Positions 9,901 through 16,579 of a stretch of 40,318 nucleotides of DNA are shown piece by piece. Origin of the DNA: Flavobacteriales bacterium (lineage in GTDB: Bacteria > Bacteroidota > Bacteroidia > Flavobacteriales_D > CAJJDF01); NCBI GenBank assembly GCA_018609055.1, contig JABAYJ010000009.1, forward strand, positions 81,343 to 121,660, written 5' to 3'. The stretch's first letter is position 1. Each line of letters opens with the position of its first letter. The position numbers and the translations under genes are program-made. The notes beneath the pieces were generated by a model that worked only from the letters and a program-made list of their open reading frames with translations, ran no database searches and was not told the origin of the DNA.

Positions 9901-10302
9901 TTAACAAGCCAAGTTAATACGTATCAGTTTGATTTTAATAAGGCTAATACTAGACTTAAAGCCTACGAAAGAAACCTTTCATATTTAAAAAAGAACAATG
10001 CCGAATTAACTAAAAAAGTATATGATTTAATGGCTGCTATGAACACATTGAACGCAGCATTATACGGAAGCAAGGCTAAACAACAAATTGGTGAAAAAAC
10101 TGAACCAAGTATTAATAGCTTTTTATGGAAAGCAAGAGGAACATCTAATTCTTATGGACCAACTCAATTACACATGGAAAGTTTTGATATTGCTAAAACT
10201 ATGTTTGGTGATATTCAACCAAAACTAGACAGCTATTTTGAGCAAATAAAAGCTTTAGGAATATTAATGGAAGAAGCTGGAGCTCCAGCAATTTTGGATT
10301 AA
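6931..10302 (+). CDS. Secreted sortilin-like (VPS10/BNR) beta-propeller protein
   Basis: The 1123-residue product starts with a signal peptide (cleaved after about residue 22, LAVSQ). Residues 30-740 contain at least eight Asp-box (BNR) motifs, such as SPDGGKTWND, SIDGGKTWKN, STDGGETWNK and TTNGGKTWVS. This pattern belongs to the sortilin/VPS10 and exo-sialidase-type propellers, often annotated as glycosyl hydrolase without proof. After the propeller there is a Lys/Glu-rich helical insert (about 790-865), a FlgD-like Ig segment (about 870-960, ending FSQVSWDL) and a helical C-terminus. No sialidase catalytic set and no T9SS sorting domain are evident, so a binding or periplasmic role is as likely as an enzymatic one. 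It stands alone, 131 bases after the collagen-like gene. Confidence 0.9.
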   Translation: MKIIKLVSLSLTLLLVSNLAVSQNEKPSIKTALNGFKFRSVGPAFMSGRIADLAIDPTNENVWYAAVGSGGVWKTVNAGTTWQPLTENQPFYSTGCITIDPNNNASIWLGTGENVGGRHVGIGHGVYHSPDGGKTWNDMGLKKSEHISKIIVHPNNSNIIWVASQGPLWSKGGERGLYKSIDGGKTWKNTLEINEWTGATDLIIDPTNPNILYTATWQRHRNVAVYMGGGPGTSLYKSTDGGETWNKINNGIPNSNKGKIGLAISPMNPKVLYAAVELELKKGAVYRSDNSGGSWKKMSNTVSGGTGPHYYQELVASPHVFDKIYLMNVRMLISENGGKDFYTMKEKSKHSDNHALVFKKNDPNYMLVGTDGGIYESFDGSENWKFIGNLPITQYYKLAVDDTEPFYNIYGGTQDNNTQMGPSRTFKRGGITNADWEVVMGGDGHQPATEPGNPDIAYAQWQQGNLNRLDRTNGERVYIQPQAGVGEPKLRFNWDAPILVSQHDPKRLYFGTQNVHRSDNRGDSWTAISGDLTKDEERLALPVMGKVQSFNNAWDVYAMSTYNTITSLAESKVNENVLYAGTDDGIIQSTKDGGKNWTKMTVDKLPGAPSTAFVNDIKADMYDENVAYAVLDNHKYGDFNPYLYKTTNGGKTWVSITNGIPKGTITWRIVQDHVNKNLLFLGTEYGVYVSLNQGKAWHKFTGGMPTIPVRDLAIQKRENDLVVATFGRSFYVLDDYSPLREISSESVSKSAILFTPRKALQYNQVRGGTSSGGSASYSAKNPAYGVVLSYYLKDGYITKKAARQKAELSEKLDYSIVEKLAEAGYKTPGSIIDADHKKLAKEIDVKKKELKEVVEVLKLNASKDIPFPGWEALDAELNETKPTVLLSIKNAQGEVVAELSGPLKKGFSQVSWDLTTKTPTAARASSNGRWGDISTQVPPGIYEVTLYKKVNGELIPLAIPQKIEVEKIRSGVLSNPMASKHEEYFNSIAELTSQVNTYQFDFNKANTRLKAYERNLSYLKKNNAELTKKVYDLMAAMNTLNAALYGSKAKQQIGEKTEPSINSFLWKARGTSNSYGPTQLHMESFDIAKTMFGDIQPKLDSYFEQIKALGILMEEAGAPAILD

Positions 10303-10386
10303 CCTAAATACTAAGAAAGATTAGAAAGATAGAATATTAAAAAAAGCTGTATTTTTACAGTCAACAAAACAATTAAAAACGATACA

Positions 10387-11220
10387 ATGAAAAATATAAT
10401 TTTAACATTTACTGCAGCATTATTCTTATTTGCATGTGGTACTGAAGCTTCAACAGAGGCAACTTGCGATAAAGATTGCAAAAAAGAAAACTGTGAGCAC
10501 GGAAAGAAAAAATGTGAACATGGTGACAAAGAGTGCACAAAAGAATGTGGAGACAAGCATGACAAAAAATGTGGAGACGACTGTAAAAAAGAATGTTGCG
10601 CTAACAAAATGATGTCAATTGGTTCAATAAATCCTTCATTAGAATCTAAGCTTATGGATATTTCTGGAACTGAAATGTTTATTGAAGAACTAGGAAAAAA
10701 GAACGGTACATTAATTATATTTTCTTGTAACACGTGTCCTTTTGTAGTTGGAAACGGAGAAAAATCTGAAGGATGGGAAAACAGATACAATGACATTGCT
10801 GCTATGGCAACTGAAAAAGAAATAGGATTTGCTCTTATCAATTCAAACGAAGCAAAAAGAGAAGGTGATGATTCATTTGATGAAATGGTTGCTCATGCAA
10901 AAGCTTCTGGTTACAATGAAATTAAGTACATGATGGATTCAGGACATGTGGTTGCTGATGCATACAATGCTAAAAAAACACCTCATGTTTATTTGTTTAA
11001 TGCAAATAACGAATTGGTTTACACTGGAGCTATTGATGATAATGTAGACAGAAAAGAAGAAGTAAAAGAGCACTGGTTATCAGATGCAATGACTTCATTA
11101 GCTGCAGGAACAGAAATTGCTAAAGCTGAAACTAAAGCAATGGGATGTTCAATAAAAAGAGTAAAAAAGGAAGACCATGCAGGACATGATCATCCTAAAG
11201 GAGAACACAAATCTCACTAA
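10387..11220 (+). CDS. Redoxin-family lipoprotein with Cys-rich N-terminal and His-rich C-terminal segments
   Basis: The 277-residue product has a lipoprotein signal (FLFAC, lipid Cys17). Residues 27-71 hold ten cysteines (27, 31, 36, 43, 50, 54, 62, 66, 70, 71) among Lys, Asp, Glu and His, like a metallothionein-type or zinc-binding patch. A thioredoxin-like domain follows (about 85-250), with the active site SCNTCPF (Cys114, Cys117), a cis-Pro motif TPH (Pro199) and a late MGCSIKR (Cys254), the layout of a thioredoxin/AhpC-TSA subfamily with CNTCPF. The tail is HAGHDHPKGEHKSH, five histidines within 14 residues. It should be membrane-anchored outside the cytoplasm, acting as a thiol reductase or metal chaperone. 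The redoxin call is firm, while metal binding is inferred from composition. The gene is monocistronic. Confidence 0.85.
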   Translation: MKNIILTFTAALFLFACGTEASTEATCDKDCKKENCEHGKKKCEHGDKECTKECGDKHDKKCGDDCKKECCANKMMSIGSINPSLESKLMDISGTEMFIEELGKKNGTLIIFSCNTCPFVVGNGEKSEGWENRYNDIAAMATEKEIGFALINSNEAKREGDDSFDEMVAHAKASGYNEIKYMMDSGHVVADAYNAKKTPHVYLFNANNELVYTGAIDDNVDRKEEVKEHWLSDAMTSLAAGTEIAKAETKAMGCSIKRVKKEDHAGHDHPKGEHKSH

Positions 11221-11431
11221 GAACTTATACAACCTAAAATTAAAAAGCGATGAATTAGATGATTTATTTCAAATCAAATATGATTTGAATTATGACTCGC
11301 GCAGAGTAAGAAGGTCTAGAATTATTCGGGACCTGAATATGGAATACCAAAAATTGGAGGGAAAAGATATTATAATGCGTCAAAAAGATCCCAAAGACAA
11401 ACGTTATATTATTTTTCGAATTGAGAAATAA
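11177..11431 (+). CDS. Short uncharacterised reading frame, possibly a gene remnant
   Basis: The frame encodes up to 84 residues. Its only ATG (11177) lies inside the 3' end of the redoxin gene, so the first 15 codons are probably out-of-frame overlap. The following part looks coding: it is strongly charged, with an Arg-rich helix (RRVRRSRIIRDLNMEYQKLE) and a C-terminus KDKRYIIFRIEK. No ATG lies between 11221 and that helix; a TTG at 11285 is possible. I do not recognise the family. It may be a small gene with an unusual start, or the 3' remnant of a larger gene. Confidence 0.3.
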   Translation: MQDMIILKENTNLTKNLYNLKLKSDELDDLFQIKYDLNYDSRRVRRSRIIRDLNMEYQKLEGKDIIMRQKDPKDKRYIIFRIEK

Positions 11432-11436
11432 CTTTT

Positions 11437-11691
11437 TTAGGTCAATTTTTCACTTCTCTTTTTGTTAATTTGATGCATTTCGTAAAAAATATAACCCCCC
11501 GCTGCAAGAATAGCAAAAGAAACAAGAGACCATATAGATCCAACTAAGCCACCTATGAAATCACCGACTTGTCCGGTTGCTTCCATATTTTTTTCAAAAC
11601 CCATTAAATCAAAATGATTATTAAGATAAAATAGAAAAACAACAAGAATTATTATTCCAATAACTGATAATATAATTGCGATTGTTTTCAT
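11437..11691 (-). CDS. Small two-helix membrane protein with a GDFIGG turn
   Basis: The 84-residue product has a hydrophobic N-terminal helix (about 3-23), a short polar loop ending GQVGDFIGGLVGSIWS, a second helix (about 50-70) and a basic tail (HQINKKRSEKLT). The G-x-x-GDFxGG signature between two helices resembles the membrane hairpin at the N-terminus of larger putative abortive-infection (AbiC-like) proteins, but here it stands alone without a soluble domain. That similarity is from memory and is weak. The gene lies convergent to the short frame ending at 11431 and downstream of the lysS operon terminator. Function unknown. Confidence 0.6.
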   Translation of the reverse strand: MKTIAIILSVIGIIILVVFLFYLNNHFDLMGFEKNMEATGQVGDFIGGLVGSIWSLVSFAILAAGGYIFYEMHQINKKRSEKLT

Positions 11692-11802
11692 TAAATTTTT
11701 GGTTAGATTTCTTAAAATCTAAGTTAAAAATAATCCTTTACAATTCATTTCTAACACATTAGTAGTTTTTAACTAATGTTCAACAATCAAAACAATCCAC
11801 AA

Positions 11803-11832
11803 AAAAAAGGGAAGCCGAAACTTCCCTTTTTT
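11803..11832 (-). terminator. Intrinsic terminator of the lysS operon, bidirectional in form
   Basis: A perfect 12-bp stem (GGGAAG preceded by six A, pairing with CTTCCC followed by six T) encloses the loop CCGAAA. It starts 21 bases beyond the last gene of the lysS operon. The A-tract on one side and T-tract on the other would give a U-run in either direction, but only the minus strand has a gene ending here. Confidence 0.88.
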
Positions 11833-11852
11833 AAAATAGATACGATAAAGAA

Positions 11853-12173
11853 TTAATCTTCTTTATCCCAATTCTTTGTATTTAGTTTGTGGTAAGCAAA
11901 ACTAAGTTTGTTGGCGATATCGTGGTTTTTGTCACGGTCTCCGCTAGCTTCTTTTATCTTAGTTTCTTGTTCCATAAGGAAATTTCCTACATCCAAAGTC
12001 TTTTTTCCTTTTTCAAAAATCCTGATTGCCGTAGATACGTAAAAATCGTATTCTATCGGGTTATACTCGTCTGCTACTTCTACACAGTCCCAACTCGTTT
12101 GTAAGATATGCGTAAACATTTCTCTCATCAATTCGTTCTCTACGTCTGTGTGTTCTTCTTCTCTTTCGTCCAT
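11853..12173 (-). CDS. Conserved short acidic protein cotranscribed with lysS
   Basis: The 106-residue product is soluble, acidic and mainly helical by composition (start MDEREEEHTDVENELMREM), with no signal peptide or membrane segment. I do not recognise a named family. Its ATG overlaps the lysS stop by one base (TAATG), so it is translationally coupled to lysS, and a strong terminator follows its stop. Position suggests a link to LysS or to general growth, but no function can be stated. Confidence 0.7.
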   Translation of the reverse strand: MDEREEEHTDVENELMREMFTHILQTSWDCVEVADEYNPIEYDFYVSTAIRIFEKGKKTLDVGNFLMEQETKIKEASGDRDKNHDIANKLSFAYHKLNTKNWDKED

Positions 12174-13885
12174 TAGTTTTCTAGGTAATCTACTGTAAGT
12201 ATGTCGTCTGTTTTAGTAACTTTTACTAATCCCATTTTTCCAAGGGCTTTTATTCCCTTATCCCATTGTTTGTTACTAAGTTGGCTTACTGAGTTTTTTA
12301 ATTCACTCAATTCCATTGATTTTTGTGCTTTAATCACATCAAAAATAGCTTTTTCGTTCTCTGCCAATTCTATTTTCTTTTGTTTTACCTCTGGTCTCAT
12401 CTGAGGGAAAAACAATACTTCTTGTATCGAAGCATTATCTGTTAAGAACATAATCAATCTGTCCATTCCTATTCCCATTCCTGAGGTAGGTGGCATTCCG
12501 TATTCCAGTGCTCTCAAGAAATCTTGATCTATAAATTCGCTTGCTTCGTCATCTCCACGAGCAGCTAGTTTTATTTGTTCTTCAAATCTTTCTCTCTGGT
12601 CAATTGGGTCGTTTAGCTCACTGTAAGCGTTTGCTATTTCTTTCCCACATACCATTAATTCAAATCTTTCTGTCAGTTCTGGGTCTTCTCTATGTGCTTT
12701 ACACAAAGGCGACATTTCCTTTGGGTAATCGGTAATAAAAGTAGGTTGGATGTAATTTCCTTCGCACTTTTCTCCAAAAATTTCGTCAATCAATTTGGCT
12801 TTCCCCATGGTTGCATCCACTTCTATTCCCATTCCTTTGGCAGCAGCTCTCAATTCGTCTTCTGATTTTCCTTTGATGTCAAATTCAGTAAAATCGATAA
12901 TCGCCTGACGCATTGTTACTCTCTTATAAGGAGCTTTAAAGTTTATTTTGTGCTCGCCAAAAGTAGCTTCTGAGGTTCCGTTTACTTCCGTAGCTACATG
13001 TTCTAGTAACTTCTCGGTAAAATCCATCATCCAGTTGTAATCCTTGTAGGAAACATAAATTTCCATAGCCGTAAACTCAGGATTGTGCGTTCTGTCCATT
13101 CCCTCATTACGGAAGTTTTTACTGAACTCGTAAACTCCATCAAATCCACCTACGATTAACCTTTTTAGGTACAATTCATTGGCAATTCGCATGTACAAGG
13201 GAATATCCAAACTATTGTGGTGAGTGATAAACGGGCGGGCAGCAGCCCCTCCAGCAATTGGTTGCAATACAGGAGTTTCTACTTCAAAATATCCTGCTTC
13301 GTTAAAGAAGTTACGCATTGCATTGAACATTTTTGTTCTCTTTACAAATACTTCTTTCACCTGTGGATTTACTACTAAATCTACATATCTCTGTCTGTAT
13401 CTTAATTCTGGGTTGGTAAATGCATCATGCACTTTTCCTTCGCTATCCGTTTTGGGCATAGGCAAAGGCTTTAATGACTTACTTAGCATAGTCATTTTTT
13501 CTACGTTAATAGATTTTTCTCCTACTTGTGTAGTGAATAATGTTCCTTCTATTCCAATAAAATCTCCAATATCAAGCAGCTTCTTGTACACATTGTTGTA
13601 CATAGCTTTATCCTCTTCAGGACATAGTATGTCTCTGTTGAAGTAAGCTTGAATTCTTCCTACAGAATCCTGAATAGAAGAAAAAGAGGCTTTTCCCATG
13701 ATGTTTTTACTCATCAATCTACCTGCAATAATTACTCGTTTCCCTTCTTCGTAGTTGTCTTTTATTTCTTGCGAAAGTGTATCCACTGGGAATAAAGCTG
13801 CTGGGTAAGGATCTATCCCTGCTTCTCTTAATTTGTTTAGGGATTCTCTCCTAACGATTTCTTGTTCTGATAATTCTAAGCTCAT
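12173..13885 (-). CDS. lysS: Lysyl-tRNA synthetase, class II
   Basis: LysS charges tRNA-Lys with lysine in the cytoplasm. The 570-residue product has an OB-fold anticodon-binding domain (about 50-155) and the class II core, including FRNEGMDRTHNPEFTAMEIY (motif 2) and GMGIGMDRLIM (motif 3). It is about 65 residues longer than the E. coli enzyme. The extra C-terminus (about 500-570) contains SNKQWDKGIKALGKMGLVKV, a winged-helix-like extension that I recall as common in Bacteroidota LysS. The start is an ATG with a TATATTTG promoter element 35 bases upstream. The gene is first in a two-gene operon. Confidence 0.97.
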   Translation of the reverse strand: MSLELSEQEIVRRESLNKLREAGIDPYPAALFPVDTLSQEIKDNYEEGKRVIIAGRLMSKNIMGKASFSSIQDSVGRIQAYFNRDILCPEEDKAMYNNVYKKLLDIGDFIGIEGTLFTTQVGEKSINVEKMTMLSKSLKPLPMPKTDSEGKVHDAFTNPELRYRQRYVDLVVNPQVKEVFVKRTKMFNAMRNFFNEAGYFEVETPVLQPIAGGAAARPFITHHNSLDIPLYMRIANELYLKRLIVGGFDGVYEFSKNFRNEGMDRTHNPEFTAMEIYVSYKDYNWMMDFTEKLLEHVATEVNGTSEATFGEHKINFKAPYKRVTMRQAIIDFTEFDIKGKSEDELRAAAKGMGIEVDATMGKAKLIDEIFGEKCEGNYIQPTFITDYPKEMSPLCKAHREDPELTERFELMVCGKEIANAYSELNDPIDQRERFEEQIKLAARGDDEASEFIDQDFLRALEYGMPPTSGMGIGMDRLIMFLTDNASIQEVLFFPQMRPEVKQKKIELAENEKAIFDVIKAQKSMELSELKNSVSQLSNKQWDKGIKALGKMGLVKVTKTDDILTVDYLEN

Positions 13886-13919
13886 TTTTTGGATGATTTT
13901 GCTTGTTATAAATAGGTTG

Positions 13920-13927
13920 CAAATATA
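13920..13927 (-). promoter_or_regulatory. -7 promoter element of lysS
   Basis: The minus strand reads TATATTTG, an exact TAnnTTTG match, 34 bases before the lysS ATG. No convincing TTTG is seen at the -33 distance. Confidence 0.6.
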
Positions 13928-13985
13928 GGGTTTTTAGTTTGAGTTATTACTTAGAATTTTGTCTTAGTTTTATTTACTCTTCTAT

Positions 13986-14010
13986 GTCATCCTCGCGTGT
14001 GCGGGGAACT
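13986..14010 (+). repeat. GC-rich palindromic extragenic repeat, copy 1
   Basis: GTCAT is followed by CCTCGC, the loop GTGT, then GCGGGG and AACT. The two 6-base arms pair (one G-T pair), forming a GC-rich hairpin that stands out in AT-rich DNA. A second copy with the same flank lies at 14389-14413 in the same orientation, so this is a dispersed repeat rather than chance. Confidence 0.7.
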
Positions 14011-14388
14011 TATTTATAGGATATGATTCTCGTTTTAAGATTCCCTTTTTCAAGAGAATGACAAATGGATTATGTCAAAAATGATTCTCGTTTTCTTTTG
14101 GCTTGAACCAAAATGAAACAAAAGTTCAAGACTTCATTTTAATTCCTTCAAATATCTACAAATTAATCCCTCCACGAAACCCAAGCCCTGAATGGTTTAT
14201 CAGTTTTAATTTAGTCATCAGAGGATTTAAATTTTCTGGAACTCGTTAAGCGAGTTGATTCAAGGATTTCTTTCGTAAAGCCGCCCACAATAAATTTGTG
14301 AATTTGTACAGAATTGAAATAAGGTCGGAGGTTTAATTGATTCAGATTTTATCAAGAAAAAAAGAAAGTAGAGCTAACTTTTTTCATT
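14011..14388. other. Non-coding spacer between two palindromic repeats
   Basis: This is the only non-coding stretch over 300 bases (the full gap is 13886-14489). No reading frame of useful length is present. ATTCTCGTTTTAAGAT (from 14023) returns in inverted, slightly changed form as ATCTTAAAGCGAGAAT (14410-14425), just beyond the second palindrome. GATTCTCGTTTT also recurs near 14082. A CTCGTTAAGCGAG palindrome lies near 14245. The whole block could be a decayed mobile or miniature element, or a relic of coding sequence. I cannot name it. Confidence 0.45.
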
Positions 14389-14413
14389 GTCATCCTCGCG
14401 AAGGCGGGGATCT
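14389..14413 (+). repeat. GC-rich palindromic extragenic repeat, copy 2
   Basis: GTC is followed by ATCCTCGC, the loop GAAG, and GCGGGGAT, giving an 8-bp stem, then CT. It matches copy 1 at 13986-14010 apart from the loop and the 3' flank. Similar GC-rich palindromes are found as dispersed extragenic repeats in many bacterial genomes. Confidence 0.72.
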
Positions 14414-14466
14414 TAAAGCGAGAATATTACCAATAAAATTTACAGCAATTTCTTCTACTTTTTCTG

Positions 14467-14474
14467 TAAATTTG
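14467..14474 (+). promoter_or_regulatory. -7 promoter element of folA
   Basis: TAAATTTG matches TAnnTTTG and ends 15 bases before the folA ATG, implying a very short leader. No clear -33 TTTG is present. Confidence 0.55.
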
Positions 14475-14489
14475 TAAAAATAACACGCA

Positions 14490-14996
14490 ATGAAAGTTTC
14501 CCTAATAGTAGCCAAAGCACAAAACGAAGCAATTGGTAAAGACAATGATTTAATTTGGCATTTGAGAGATGACATGCGTTATTTTTCGAGTACTACTAAA
14601 GGGCATCATGTAATAATGGGAAGAATGAATTACGATTCTATTCCTGATAAATACCGCCCGTTACCAGACAGAACAAACATTATTGTAACGCGTAATCCAA
14701 ACTTTGAAGCAGAGGATTGTGTGGTAGTTAATTCCATAGAAGAAGGATTGGAGATTGCTAAGAAAAATGGAGATGAAGAAGTTTTTATAATAGGAGGAGG
14801 GCAGATTTACAAAAAATCCTTGGATGAGGATATGTTGGATAAATTGTACATCACCTATGTTCATCATGAATTTGATGCGGATGTCTTCTTTCCAGAATAC
14901 GACAAAGCTATTTGGAAAAAAACAAGCGAGATTTTTCATCCAAAAGACGAAAAGCACAAGTATTCCTTTTCTTATGTTACTTATGAAAAATCTTAA
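14490..14996 (+). CDS. folA: Dihydrofolate reductase
   Basis: FolA reduces dihydrofolate to tetrahydrofolate with NADPH. The 168-residue product is of normal length. It shows VAKAQNEAIGKDNDLIWHLRDDM, containing the substrate loop and the acidic residue of the DHFR active site, then HHVIMGRMNYDSIP, RTNIIVTRN, and EVFIIGGGQIYKKSL. The start is an ATG just after a -7 element. The stop codon is immediately followed by the ATG of the DUF4421 gene, so these genes form an operon. Confidence 0.97.
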   Translation: MKVSLIVAKAQNEAIGKDNDLIWHLRDDMRYFSSTTKGHHVIMGRMNYDSIPDKYRPLPDRTNIIVTRNPNFEAEDCVVVNSIEEGLEIAKKNGDEEVFIIGGGQIYKKSLDEDMLDKLYITYVHHEFDADVFFPEYDKAIWKKTSEIFHPKDEKHKYSFSYVTYEKS

Positions 14997-16019
14997 ATGA
15001 GATTATATTTATTTCTTTTTTTCTGTGTTATTCAATTAGTTTCTTTTTCTCAAAAGGACAGAAAAGACTATGACACCACTTATCTTAAGGAGTTTTCACA
15101 TAATTTTTACCCATTTACTTTTTCTAATATAAAGAACCACAATCTTTACTTTTCTCATTATACTAATGAAAATGCTTGGGTAAATTACACGCCTAATTCA
15201 CCTTTATATTTGGGTTTTGGATTCGATTACAAATGGGTGACTTTTAGTTATGCATTTCCATTACAAAGCCGAGCAGAAAAGAAGGGAAGTAACTTCAATA
15301 TTTTTTATGGCATGAGCCGAAGAAAGTTTAGACTTTCTTTGATGTATCAGCAATATCAAGGGTTTTTTCAAGATGATGCAACTTTATCGGATGATTGGTG
15401 GGAGCGAAATAATCAGCTTCCCTTCCGAGAAGATATATCTGATTATATTTTTCAGGGAGTGTTCTTTTATATCTTCAATAATAAAAAAGTTTCCTACCGT
15501 TCTTCTTTTCTTTATTTCGAAAAGCAATTGAAAAGCGCAGGTTCATTAACTGCTGGTTCTAACGTGTTTATTTCTGGGGTTAGTGCCGATTCATCTCTTA
15601 TTCCATCTGCTTTTGATACAGCCTTTGGCGACAGAATTAAAGAGCAAAAAGTATTGGATGTAAACGTAGGCTTGAAAGTTGGATACCTTTATACTTGGGT
15701 GTTTCATAAAAATTGGCATTTGTCTGCTCATCTATCTCCAGCATTGTATCTTAACAAAGACAGGCTTTTTGAGAAACGAACTTCATCTGATAGTGTGTCT
15801 AATTTTGAGCGTTCCTTGTTTTTAGGTTTCGATTATAGAGTAGTTTTGGGTTATGACAATGACGAGTATTTTGGAGGGTTGGTATTGTTGGGAACAAATA
15901 CCCAGCAAGATTTTACCAAAAGTTCAATTAGTTCGGATTACTCAGTGATTGAATTGTATTTTGGAAAAAGAATGAATCTTCATTTTAGAAAAGAAGGAAA
16001 ACGAAAAAACTTTGACTAA
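14997..16019 (+). CDS. DUF4421 family outer-membrane barrel protein
   Basis: The 340-residue product has a signal peptide (MRLYLFLFFCVIQLVSFSQ). The mature part contains the block YTPNSPLYLGFGFDYKW (about 64-80) and alternating aromatic and polar strands to the end, the pattern of DUF4421 proteins, a Bacteroidota family predicted to form an outer-membrane beta-barrel. It is tightly packed between folA (stop directly before its ATG) and pnuC (8-base overlap). A link to folate or nicotinamide metabolism is suggested only by position. Confidence 0.78.
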   Translation: MRLYLFLFFCVIQLVSFSQKDRKDYDTTYLKEFSHNFYPFTFSNIKNHNLYFSHYTNENAWVNYTPNSPLYLGFGFDYKWVTFSYAFPLQSRAEKKGSNFNIFYGMSRRKFRLSLMYQQYQGFFQDDATLSDDWWERNNQLPFREDISDYIFQGVFFYIFNNKKVSYRSSFLYFEKQLKSAGSLTAGSNVFISGVSADSSLIPSAFDTAFGDRIKEQKVLDVNVGLKVGYLYTWVFHKNWHLSAHLSPALYLNKDRLFEKRTSSDSVSNFERSLFLGFDYRVVLGYDNDEYFGGLVLLGTNTQQDFTKSSISSDYSVIELYFGKRMNLHFRKEGKRKNFD

Positions 16020-16578
16020 TTCTCAATTAAATATCAAAACAAAAGGATTTTTAGTCTTAGAAATTCTAGCGATTATTTTCGGTTTGCTTTACACCATTCT
16101 GTACGTAAAAGAATTGCAGATTTGCTTTGTTTTTGCAGTGTTGGGAGCAGGGATTTATACTTATTTGTGTTTCAAAAAGAAAATTTTTGCTGAGGCTTTT
16201 CTACAGTTTTTTTATATTCCAATGGCTCTTTATGGTTGGCTCAATTGGGGAGAATATGGCGTTAATTCTTATTCGCTAAATACACATTTACTGGTGTTGG
16301 GAATTACTGTTTTAGGAATGGTGATTTTAGGATTTTATTTAAAGAAGTTTACCGAATCTAAATCTCCTTTTCTGGATTCGTTTACTACTATTTTTAGTTT
16401 GTCTGCCACTTGGTTAATGGTCAATTTTATTAACGAAATGTGGCTGTATTTAATAGCTGTAAACGCAGTATCTATGTTGCTGTATTACCAAAGAGGAATG
16501 AAATTAAGTGTTTTGCTATTTGCATTCTACACTTATATTTCGTTAGCTATGTGGTTTGGGTGGGGATTGTTTTTTTAA
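16012..16578 (+). CDS. pnuC: Nicotinamide riboside transporter, PnuC family, with a TTG start
   Basis: The 188-residue product has about seven membrane helices and the PnuC landmarks: LEILAIIFGLLY at the start, FYIPMALYGWLNWG in the middle and NEMWLYLIAVNAVSMLLYYQR near the end. PnuC takes up nicotinamide riboside by facilitated diffusion, coupled to its phosphorylation. No ATG or GTG lies ahead of the first conserved helix, so the start must be the TTG at 16012 (or another rare codon). That TTG overlaps the last codons of the DUF4421 gene by 8 bases, implying translational coupling. No NadR/NMN kinase gene is in the window. Confidence 0.9.
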   Translation: MTNSQLNIKTKGFLVLEILAIIFGLLYTILYVKELQICFVFAVLGAGIYTYLCFKKKIFAEAFLQFFYIPMALYGWLNWGEYGVNSYSLNTHLLVLGITVLGMVILGFYLKKFTESKSPFLDSFTTIFSLSATWLMVNFINEMWLYLIAVNAVSMLLYYQRGMKLSVLLFAFYTYISLAMWFGWGLFF

Positions 16579-16579
16579 G

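Noticed and set aside
10311..10841. 176-residue minus-strand frame rich in Ser, Phe and His
   Set aside because: It is the antisense of the Lys/Glu/Cys-rich redoxin gene, which has a real signal peptide and active site.
13986..14413. CRISPR array suggested by two GC-rich palindromic repeats
   Set aside because: Only two copies are present, about 380 bases apart, with no regular spacers and no cas genes.
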